In this document: one piece after another, positions 1 through 5,414 of the stretch
Layout of the letters: each line of letters opens with the position of its first letter
How positions within the stretch are numbered: position 1 is the stretch's first letter
NCBI GenBank assembly: GCA_947440895.1
Contig: CANETO010000170.1
Span: 1-5,414 of the forward strand
Direction: 5' to 3'
Origin: Planctomycetaceae bacterium
GTDB lineage: Bacteria; Planctomycetota; Planctomycetia; Pirellulales; UBA1268
Length of the DNA: 5,414 bases
Notes under the pieces: model-generated
Databases searched by the model: none
Seen by the model: the letters and a program-made list of their open reading frames with translations, nothing else
Told to the model about the DNA's origin: nothing
Made by a program: the position numbers and the translations under genes

Positions 1-75
1 CTCGTAGCCCGGGCCCGGCCGCAGCCGGCCGACTTTGCCGCTGAGGTACGCCGCTCCGGTGCCGACGGCTGACAC
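1..75 (-). CDS. Probable N-terminus of a downstream operon gene, cut by the left edge
   Basis: After the monooxygenase stop codon, a single CGC codon is followed by GTG at 75-73. The frame then stays open for 25 codons to the window edge. It reads V(M)SAVGTGAAYLSGKVGRL and continues with a Gly/Pro-rich stretch ending in GYE. Twenty-two of the 25 codons end in G or C, as expected for real coding sequence in this GC-rich genome. A weak purine-rich stretch (AGGCGAG) lies about seven bases upstream, inside the end of the monooxygenase gene. The three-base spacing suggests co-transcription and coupled translation with the preceding gene. I do not recognise the product from so short a fragment. The frame is short enough to be chance, so the call rests on spacing and codon composition only. 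Confidence 0.4.
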   Translation of the reverse strand, partial: MSAVGTGAAYLSGKVGRLRPGPGYE

Positions 76-78
76 GCG

Positions 79-1407
79 TCAGCTCGCCTGAGCGCGGAGC
101 CGGCGATCGATCGCCGTGATGAGCCGCTCAAGCGCCCGTCGATAGGAAAAGTGCTCGACCTCGAGGCGGTGGCGGGGCGAATCGACGTAGCGGACCGAAC
201 GGGATTGAGATGGTCGGCACCGCGTCCGATAGAGCCAGGCCGCCGCACGTGGTGACTGTTTCACCGCAACGGCCATCCGCGCTACCAGCTTCCCCTGCAG
301 ATCGGTGAGTCCCCACTGGCCGCTGTCGGGCTGAATGAGCCCCACGACCGCGAGGTCGTCGCGGGTGGGATGCAAGAGGTTCATGAACAGCCGCGGCACC
401 CCCTCGGCATCTCCGCAGAGATGCTCCGGATCGATGAACGGCAGCGTGACGCGGTAGCCCGTGGCGCAGATGACGATGTCGAATGCTTCGCGGCTGCCGT
501 CGGCGAACACGACCGCATTGCCATCGAAGCGGGCCACGTCGCCCGCCGGTCGGACGAGCCCCGAGTCGATCCGCCGGCAGAGGTCGCCGTTGATGACCGG
601 ATGCGTCTCCCAGAGTCGGTGATCGGGCCGTGGCAGGCCGTGCCGCCACGGCAGGCCGATCTCGCGGTCAATCGCCCGCAGACTGATCAGCCGGCGGAGC
701 CAGAGCGGCATGCCCATCTTCAGGAGCCGTTCGCCGCGGAGATCCGCCGGCCGGCCGAGCAGGAACCGCGGCACGAAGTAATAGCCGCGACGGGTCGAGA
801 GCACTGTCGTGGCCGCATGCGGTGCGCAGTCCACCGCGATGTCGCAGCCGGAGTTGCCGCCGCCGATCACGAGCACCCGTTTGCCCGCGATATCGATCGG
901 CTGCGTGGGCGACTTGTAGTGGCAGGCATGGAGGAGCGTGCCAGTGAACGCACCGGGTATCTCTGGAAACCGCGGGTCGCGGTTGTGGCCGGTGGCGATC
1001 ACGACGCCCTCGTAGTGCCTGGGTTCACGGCCGGTCGCATGCACGATCCATCCGCCACCCGGTGCCGGCTCCATCCGCTCGACGGCTGCGTGCGTGCGGA
1101 TGTGCGGCACGAGACCGAAGTGCCTCGCATAGCCACGCAGATAATCGAGGCATTGCGTGTGATGGGGATAGGCCGGCCAGTTCGGCGGCATCGGGAAGTC
1201 GGTGTAGGCGGTGAGCGACTTCGAACTGATCAGCCGGGTCGACGCGAACACGCTCGACGCAGCCGAGCCGAAATACCAGTTGCCGCCGACGTCGTCCTCG
1301 CGCTCGAGGCACTCGGCGGGAACACCCATCGACAATAGGTTTTTGAGCGCCGTCAGGCCCGAGGGCCCGGCGCCGATGACGCACCACAGGTCTTGTTGCA
1401 GTTGCAT
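79..1407 (-). CDS. Flavin-containing monooxygenase (FMO family, NAD(P)H-dependent)
   Basis: This is a complete 442-residue protein of the class B flavoprotein monooxygenases, which use FAD and NADPH to oxygenate a soft nucleophile or a carbonyl substrate in the cytoplasm. The FAD-binding Rossmann motif is at the N-terminus (VIGAGPSG, residues 10-17). The family signature FxGxxxHxxxY is intact at residues 154-164 (F154, G156, H160, Y164). The final Tyr favours a true FMO over a Baeyer-Villiger enzyme, which normally has Trp there. The NADPH-binding motif is VIGGGNSG (180-187) and an ATGY motif is at 315-318. The length is normal for a bacterial FMO. The ATG at 1407 was chosen because it lies just before the FAD motif. 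An in-frame ATG at 1494 would add 29 Arg/His-rich residues and overlap the preceding gene. The start is eight bases after the BioF-like stop, so the two are very likely co-transcribed. The substrate cannot be read from the sequence. Confidence 0.93.
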   Translation of the reverse strand: MQLQQDLWCVIGAGPSGLTALKNLLSMGVPAECLEREDDVGGNWYFGSAASSVFASTRLISSKSLTAYTDFPMPPNWPAYPHHTQCLDYLRGYARHFGLVPHIRTHAAVERMEPAPGGGWIVHATGREPRHYEGVVIATGHNRDPRFPEIPGAFTGTLLHACHYKSPTQPIDIAGKRVLVIGGGNSGCDIAVDCAPHAATTVLSTRRGYYFVPRFLLGRPADLRGERLLKMGMPLWLRRLISLRAIDREIGLPWRHGLPRPDHRLWETHPVINGDLCRRIDSGLVRPAGDVARFDGNAVVFADGSREAFDIVICATGYRVTLPFIDPEHLCGDAEGVPRLFMNLLHPTRDDLAVVGLIQPDSGQWGLTDLQGKLVARMAVAVKQSPRAAAWLYRTRCRPSQSRSVRYVDSPRHRLEVEHFSYRRALERLITAIDRRLRAQAS

Positions 1408-1415
1408 AGGCGTCT

Positions 1416-2654
1416 TCAGGTATCGGCGCGGTCGCGGAGAATGGAGGTGATGGTGCTGGCGAGCCGGTCGAGATCGTCGGCCGTATGGTGCCATGACAGA
1501 CTCACCCGCACGAGACTTTTTCCTGCGGGCACGCTCGGGGGGCGGATCGCGGGAACGAAAAAGCCTGCCTCGGCCAGCTGGGTGGCAACCGCCACGGCGG
1601 CTTCCGCAGCGCCGACGACGATCGGCACGATCTGGGTCGTGGCACCGGCGACACCGAGGCCGCTTTGCGAGAGGAGTTCACGAAATCCAGCCGCCCGCGC
1701 GAGAAGCTCCTGGCGGCGGTACGGCTCTTGGGACAACAGCGTGATGGCGCACGTGGCCGCGGCAGCCACGGCTGGCGGATGGGCCGTCGAAAAGATCCAT
1801 GCCCGCGCCGCGTGCCTGAGCCAGTGGATCATGTCGGCATGGCCGGCGACGAAGCCACCTGCCGCCGCCAGCGCCTTCGAGAGCGTGCCAACCCGAACGT
1901 GGACGCCGTCGGCGCAGCCGGTCTCCTCGACCAGGCCGCTGCCGCGCACGCCAAACACACCCGTGGCATGCGCCTCGTCGACCATCAGGATTGCCCGGTG
2001 CTTTCTCGCCAGTTCGCAGAGGTCGGCCAGAGGCGCGACCGTGCCGTCCATCGAGAAGACCGTGTCGGTGACGATCAGCCGGCGGCGCGAGGAGTGTGCC
2101 TGCGAGAGAAGCGTATCGAGCGCGGCCATGTCGCGGTGCGGATAGATTCCGACGCGTCCGCGGGAGAGGCGACAGCCGTCGATGATGCTCGCGTGGTTGC
2201 GGGCATCGCTGGCAAGAAAATCGTCGGGGCCCACCAGAGCGGCGATCGTGGCGGTGTTGGCGGCGAAGCCGCTGGGAAAGGTGAGGGCGGCGTCGACTGC
2301 GAGCAGGCCGGCTAGCGCCCGTTCCAGGAGTTCGTGGGCCTGGGAGTGGCCGCTCACCAGGGGGCTCGCCCCTGCTCCAAAACCCTCGGCGCAGGCGGCC
2401 TTCGATGCGGCCTTCGTGAGCCGCACGTCGCCGGCAAGCCCGAGATAGTCATTGGAACCGAAGTTGAGGAGCGTCTGGCCATCGAGACAAACCTCGCGTC
2501 CCTGCCTGCCGGCCCGCACGCGGTGCGGCCGCTCGAGCCCCGCGGCGCGGAGGGCTGCCAGATCGTCGTCGATCCACGCAAGCGCCGCCGGGAGCGGCTT
2601 GCCGCTTGGGCGTGGTGGGGCGGGGATCGCGGTGGCGTCGAGGCGGCAGGGCAT
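1416..2654 (-). CDS. bioF: 8-amino-7-oxononanoate synthase-like alpha-oxoamine synthase (BioF family)
   Basis: This 412-residue PLP enzyme belongs to fold type I, alpha-oxoamine synthase family. Members condense an amino acid with an acyl-CoA or acyl-ACP, losing CO2. BioF makes 8-amino-7-oxononanoate from alanine and pimeloyl thioester in biotin synthesis. Visible landmarks are NFGSNDYLGL (64-73), FPSGFAAN (126-133), NHASIIDG (153-160, with the likely PLP-stacking His154), VFSMDG (199-204) and VDEAHATGVFG (225-235, with Asp226 and His229). The PLP-binding Lys260 lies in TLSKALAAAGGF, and AIRPPSVPAG (369-378) closely matches BioF proteins. About 20 extra residues precede the usual BioF start, making it longer than the roughly 384-residue E. 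coli enzyme. No clear ribosome binding site precedes the ATG. No bioA, bioB or bioD is in view, and an FMO follows after eight bases, so another acyl-CoA/amino-acid condensation is possible. The family call is firm; the biotin role is less so. Confidence 0.9.
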   Translation of the reverse strand: MPCRLDATAIPAPPRPSGKPLPAALAWIDDDLAALRAAGLERPHRVRAGRQGREVCLDGQTLLNFGSNDYLGLAGDVRLTKAASKAACAEGFGAGASPLVSGHSQAHELLERALAGLLAVDAALTFPSGFAANTATIAALVGPDDFLASDARNHASIIDGCRLSRGRVGIYPHRDMAALDTLLSQAHSSRRRLIVTDTVFSMDGTVAPLADLCELARKHRAILMVDEAHATGVFGVRGSGLVEETGCADGVHVRVGTLSKALAAAGGFVAGHADMIHWLRHAARAWIFSTAHPPAVAAAATCAITLLSQEPYRRQELLARAAGFRELLSQSGLGVAGATTQIVPIVVGAAEAAVAVATQLAEAGFFVPAIRPPSVPAGKSLVRVSLSWHHTADDLDRLASTITSILRDRADT

Positions 2655-2700
2655 GCCGAAATAGTAGACGAAAGGTCAGGCCGGCCGGTGGTCTGGCTTT

Positions 2701-3174
2701 CTAGGGCCGAATTTTCGCATGGCTGAGTGTTTCGATGGTGCGAAACTGCGCGGCCGTCACGGGCTGCACGGAGAGTCGGCTGCCGCGACGCAGGAGTTCC
2801 ATCCCCGCGAGGGCCTTCACCGTGCGGAGTTCGTCGAGCGGGATCTCCCGCTGAAAAATCTCCACGAGTTGCACGTCGACCATCGACCAGACCGGATTCT
2901 CGGGCGAGGCCCTCTGATCGTGGTAGTCACTCGTCTTGTCCCAGGCCGTCGGATCGGGATAGGCCGTGCGGACGATTTCGACGATGCCGGCCACGGCCGA
3001 CGGCGTGGCGTTGGAGTGGTAGTAGAGCGCCCGGTCGCCGACCTGCATCGCCCGCAGGAAGTTTCGCGCCTGGTAGTTACGGACGCCTTCCCAGTGGGTC
3101 GTCTTCCGCTTCGCCTTGGCGAGATCTCGGATGGAGAAGACGTCGGGCTCGCTCTTGATCAGCCAGTGGTTCAT
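2701..3174 (-). CDS. EVE domain-containing protein (Thy28/THYN1-like)
   Basis: This complete 157-residue protein consists almost entirely of one EVE domain, a PUA-like fold of the ASCH/YTH group. EVE domains are thought to read modified bases in DNA or RNA, and some occur in restriction systems. Typical features are the N-terminal WLIKSEP (4-10), followed by HWEGVRNYQARNFL (27-40), GDRALYYHSN (46-55), the AGIVEIV strand (62-68), WSMVDVQLVE (96-105) and RGSRLSVQPV (130-139) near the end. Length and motif order fit stand-alone bacterial EVE proteins. It is cytoplasmic, with no signal peptide or membrane segment. The start overlaps the stop of the preceding gene as ATGA, and an AGAGG sequence lies seven bases upstream, so translation is probably coupled. 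No restriction or other defence gene is in view, so a role in RNA metabolism or housekeeping is as likely as defence. Confidence 0.93.
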   Translation of the reverse strand: MNHWLIKSEPDVFSIRDLAKAKRKTTHWEGVRNYQARNFLRAMQVGDRALYYHSNATPSAVAGIVEIVRTAYPDPTAWDKTSDYHDQRASPENPVWSMVDVQLVEIFQREIPLDELRTVKALAGMELLRRGSRLSVQPVTAAQFRTIETLSHAKIRP

Positions 3175-4658
3175 GGCGTGGCCTCTGTGGGGCAGCGGGC
3201 TCCGAAGTACCCGTTGCGGTCGATGTGCTCTGCCACCGCGGGCGCCACGAGTTCCCGCCAGGACGGATCTCCGGAGCAGATCCGTGACCGTACCTCTTCA
3301 CTGGAATAGGTGCGGAGCGCTGACTCGTCGCAGGGCAGGCCCCGGATCAGTCCGTTGACGCGGAGATGTTCGAGCAGGTGCGTGAGATGCGGGGCCACCG
3401 TCACCGTGTCGGCGGTGATCACCCGCCCATCGAGCATGTCCCGCGTCGGATGCACGTAGAGCCTGACACGATGCGTGAACAGCCGTCCGAAGGCCTCGAG
3501 AATGCCGCCGTCGAGATGCTGATAGTGGCTCTCGTTGAAGAGTTCCCGCAACAGCGGCACTCCGAGCACGAGGCCGGTCTGCTCGACGTGACGGTCGGCG
3601 AGATATTCCCCCAGCGCGTGAAACGCGCCGATGTCGGTGACCAGCACCATCTTGCCGGCGGCGGAGAGCAGGTCGACACGGGCCAGGAAATCGGCATCTT
3701 CCGCGGTGCCCCGGTCCCGGAGGTTGTTCATTGTGATTTCCATGATCTCGCGGATCTCACCCGGTGGGTCGGTCGAGGCCGCCGAGGCTGGGCTGCGCGG
3801 CATGACGCTTGGCCGCGCGGTGTCGGCGGCGAACAGCGCACGGGCGCGATTCATCATTTCCAGGTTCAGGCGGGTCACCGGAGCGAACCGACCGCGCTCG
3901 ATGAGCACGCGGGTTTTGCGAATCGACTCCGAGGCCAAGAGCGGCGTGCCATCCACGTCGAAGAGGAGCGCTGGCGTGAAACCGATCCGCACCAGATGCA
4001 GGCTCAGCAGCCGGTTGTCGATGCCCCCGAATGCCGGCCCCCGCATGTGGATCCAGTCGATCTCAAGCCGCTCGCGGCCGATGCTGTCGAGTAGGGTCTC
4101 GATCAACGCCCGCGGTTCCTGCCAGCGGTAGAACGCCGCATGAATCAGATTGACACCGAGCCGGCCGACCGCATCCTGTTGCAGGGCGTTGGTGGCATCG
4201 AGCATCCGGACGTGGAGAAGGATGTCGCTCGTCGGCGACCGCACGGCATGCTGGAACCTCAGGCCCATCCAGGCATGGCACTCGTTGCCCCCTTTGAAGG
4301 AGCGGGCCGCGGCGGTGTCGGCGAAGACGAAGAACCGCGTGCGGTCGCCCCGCACGCTGTCGAGACGCTCGCGCAGGAGGTCATATTCATGGTCGAGCAT
4401 CTGCTCGATCCGTTCCCGCGAGACATACCGTGGCGTCTTGCCGTAGATGGCGTCGCTGACGGTCATGTCGTAGGCGGAAATCGACTTCGCGACGGTTCCG
4501 GCTGCGCCGCCCACGGCGAAGAACCAGCGGGCCACCTCCTGCCCAGCGCCGATCTCGGCGAAGTTGCCGTAGATGGAGTCGTCGAGATTGATGGCGAAGG
4601 CCCGCTGAGCCGTCGGATCGACGGCCTGCATCGGGCCGGACATGGCGAGCGGCTGCAT
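3171..4658 (-). CDS. Conserved protein of unknown function (about 495 aa; family sometimes labelled TonB-dependent receptor or nicotinate-nucleotide adenylyltransferase)
   Basis: This complete protein of 495 residues looks soluble and cytoplasmic, with no signal peptide, hydrophobic segments or beta-barrel pattern. From memory, it matches a family of about 480-500 residues in planctomycetes and cyanobacteria that carries unreliable database names. Blocks that look family-defining are AINLDDSIYGNFAEIGAGQE (22-41), AKSISAYDM (57-65), FFVFADT (109-115), NECHAWMG (125-132), HVRMLD (149-154), GVNLIHAAFY (169-178), EIMEITMNNL (304-313) and LDGGILEAFGRLF (382-394). A Pro/Ser/Ala-rich stretch at about 281-300 looks like a linker between two halves. 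I see no nucleotidyltransferase HxGH motif and no TonB box, so neither common label is supported. The ATG at 4658 was chosen for its AGGAAG site; ATGs at 4688, 4643 and 4631 are less likely. The stop overlaps the EVE start. The real function is unknown. Confidence 0.9.
   Translation of the reverse strand: MQPLAMSGPMQAVDPTAQRAFAINLDDSIYGNFAEIGAGQEVARWFFAVGGAAGTVAKSISAYDMTVSDAIYGKTPRYVSRERIEQMLDHEYDLLRERLDSVRGDRTRFFVFADTAAARSFKGGNECHAWMGLRFQHAVRSPTSDILLHVRMLDATNALQQDAVGRLGVNLIHAAFYRWQEPRALIETLLDSIGRERLEIDWIHMRGPAFGGIDNRLLSLHLVRIGFTPALLFDVDGTPLLASESIRKTRVLIERGRFAPVTRLNLEMMNRARALFAADTARPSVMPRSPASAASTDPPGEIREIMEITMNNLRDRGTAEDADFLARVDLLSAAGKMVLVTDIGAFHALGEYLADRHVEQTGLVLGVPLLRELFNESHYQHLDGGILEAFGRLFTHRVRLYVHPTRDMLDGRVITADTVTVAPHLTHLLEHLRVNGLIRGLPCDESALRTYSSEEVRSRICSGDPSWRELVAPAVAEHIDRNGYFGARCPTEATP
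3182..3186 (-). promoter_or_regulatory. Possible ribosome binding site of the EVE gene
   Basis: The minus strand reads AGAGG seven bases before the EVE ATG, inside the last codons of the upstream gene. The spacing is ideal. Because the genes overlap by four bases, ribosomes finishing the upstream gene could also reinitiate here. Confidence 0.35.
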
Positions 4659-4664
4659 GGTGGG

Positions 4665-4670
4665 CTTCCT
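4665..4670 (-). promoter_or_regulatory. Ribosome binding site deciding the start of the 495-aa gene
   Basis: The minus strand reads AGGAAG, a Shine-Dalgarno-like sequence, six bases before the ATG at 4658. This supports that start over the in-frame ATG at 4688, which lies upstream of this site and would add ten residues (MRCVTPRKPT) unlike the conserved start of the family. The start most likely to be annotated differently is therefore the 4688 one. Confidence 0.55.
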
Positions 4671-4703
4671 GGGGGTGACGCACCTCATCCCGGCGGGAAT
4701 TCG

Positions 4704-4733
4704 ATGATACGCCGTCGTTGGCTCCCGTGGCAG
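4704..4733 (-). promoter_or_regulatory. Possible sigma-70-type promoter in front of the 495-aa/EVE pair
   Basis: In the 83-bp gap after the glycosyltransferase stop, the minus strand has CTGCCA (4733-4728, four of six matches to TTGACA). It is followed by an 18-base spacer and TATCAT (4709-4704, five of six matches to TATAAT). Transcription would begin roughly 40 bases before the ATG at 4658, leaving room for the AGGAAG site. The match is modest and this organism's promoter rules are unknown, so it is only a candidate. The gap holds no convincing terminator: a TCCC/GGGA mini-hairpin at about 4688-4698 has no T-run after it. Confidence 0.25.
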
Positions 4734-4741
4734 GGCACCGG

Positions 4742-5414
4742 TCAGGCGACCGCCCGTCCGGGGATCTGCGACCGGCCCATGAGCAGCGACGTCATCACGT
4801 CGTAGAGTCCTCTGGGATCGACCCGCAGATCGGAATCACCGACCCCCGTCCGCGGATCGAAGTGGCGGACGCGTGTGGGGCTGGCCATGTGCAGGTGATA
4901 GTCGAGTCCCCGGTGATGCGCGATCTCGTAGAAGCAGGCCCAGGGACGGTAGGGCGTACCGATTTCGACCACCTTCGTGCCGCTGCGGCAGAACAGGAGA
5001 TTGGTCAGCCCCGCGCCGTGCGGGCCAACCACGCATTCAGCCCGGTGAAACAGCGCCACCTGGTCTGCAAGCTTCATGGTTTCCAGCCGGCAGCGTGTGA
5101 AGCCCAGCGGTCGCAGGGCCCGCAGCACCTCACGCTCGTTCACGATCGACCGTGGGCCGCGGCGGGAGATGAAGATCCGCGGGGCTGGGCCCGCCCAGAG
5201 TCCGACTCGGTCGGTGAAGCGGCGAAAGAGAAAATCGGTCTTCGCCCGCGACAGTCCACCGTGCAGTGAGGAGGCGAGAAGGAGGTTCGGCGCCAGGTGG
5301 GCCTGACGGGTCGCCGGCACGATGCGGTCTGGGGGGATGCCCAGGAGGGTGAGGGTTTCCCGCTGGAACCGCTTCTGGATCGGGGCGTAGAAGCGGTCGA
5401 TGGGCAGACCAGCA
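4742..5414 (-). CDS. GT61 family (DUF563) glycosyltransferase, C-terminal part, cut by the right edge
   Basis: The frame is open from the window edge to the TGA at 4744-4742, giving 223 residues of the C-terminal half of a DUF563/GT61 glycosyltransferase. Bacterial members are usually linked to making extracellular or capsular polysaccharides, using nucleotide sugars in the cytoplasm. Visible motifs, numbered from the edge, are IFISRRG (80-86), VNEREVL (91-97), the LADQVALFHRAECVVGPHGA block (115-134) leading into GLTNLLF (135-141), and VVEIGTP (148-154). The VVGPHGAGLTNLLF core is the hallmark of the family. A GTG at 5320 could be taken for a start, but the upstream codons read LPIDRFYAPIQKRFQRE and LTLLGIPPDRIV. 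That is typical GT61 sequence, so the true start lies outside the window. The donor and acceptor sugars cannot be inferred. The 83-bp gap to the next gene leaves co-transcription open. Confidence 0.9.
   Translation of the reverse strand, partial: AGLPIDRFYAPIQKRFQRETLTLLGIPPDRIVPATRQAHLAPNLLLASSLHGGLSRAKTDFLFRRFTDRVGLWAGPAPRIFISRRGPRSIVNEREVLRALRPLGFTRCRLETMKLADQVALFHRAECVVGPHGAGLTNLLFCRSGTKVVEIGTPYRPWACFYEIAHHRGLDYHLHMASPTRVRHFDPRTGVGDSDLRVDPRGLYDVMTSLLMGRSQIPGRAVA

Noticed and set aside
16..31. GC-rich hairpin (GGCCG, loop CAGC, CGGCC) as a terminator after the monooxygenase
   Set aside because: No T-run follows it on the minus strand, and it falls inside a frame with good coding composition.
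370..1338. Long plus-strand open frame (322 codons) opposite the monooxygenase
   Set aside because: It is rich in Arg, Ala, Glu and His without domain motifs, and the minus-strand frame has full FMO signatures. Long antisense frames are expected at this GC content.
2655..2700. TACTAT at 2666-2661 as a -10 box for a leaderless BioF-like transcript
   Set aside because: It would place the transcript start at about the ATG, and no clear ribosome site exists, which is tempting. However, no -35-like sequence is found at the right distance and the 46-bp gap fits simple read-through.
3939..3968. HAD-like motif (LLFDVDGTPL) in the 495-aa protein
   Set aside because: It resembles the DxDGT nucleophile motif, but it lies mid-protein at about residues 231-240. 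I see no matching motifs II-IV after it, and the relatives I remember do not keep the aspartates. Probably chance.
3366..4094. Long plus-strand open frame (242 codons) opposite the 495-aa gene
   Set aside because: No recognisable motifs and a composition typical of an antisense shadow. The minus-strand protein has clear conserved blocks and a ribosome binding site.

Overview
The window is a GC-rich bacterial stretch, densely coded, with every supported gene on the minus strand. Transcription therefore runs from high to low coordinates. Six genes are visible: four complete and one cut by each edge. There is no sign of a mobile element, CRISPR array, tRNA or rRNA, and base use is even throughout, so this looks like ordinary chromosome. 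The combination of high GC, a GT61-type glycosyltransferase, an EVE protein and a large conserved protein of a family I remember from planctomycetes and cyanobacteria points weakly to a planctomycete-like organism. That assignment is inference.

In the order of transcription: (1) at the right edge, the C-terminal 223 residues of a GT61 (DUF563) glycosyltransferase. (2) An 83-bp gap with a weak possible promoter, followed by a clear ribosome binding site. (3) A 495-residue conserved cytoplasmic protein of unknown function. (4) An EVE-domain protein of 157 residues, whose start overlaps the stop of gene 3 by four bases (ATGA). (5) After 46 bp, a BioF-like alpha-oxoamine synthase. (6) Eight bases further on, a flavin-containing monooxygenase with a complete FMO signature. 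(7) Three bases after its stop, a GTG-initiated reading frame that runs off the left edge and is probably a third gene of the same unit.

Two tight pairs stand out. The unknown protein and the EVE protein are translationally coupled, which suggests a shared role. The PLP-dependent C-C bond-forming enzyme and the flavin monooxygenase are almost contiguous, followed at once by another probable gene. This looks like a short biosynthetic operon, and biotin synthesis is not its only possible purpose because no other biotin gene is in view. No clearly new system is provable here. The uncharacterised 495-residue family with its EVE partner is the best candidate for new biology, with the BioF-FMO unit second.
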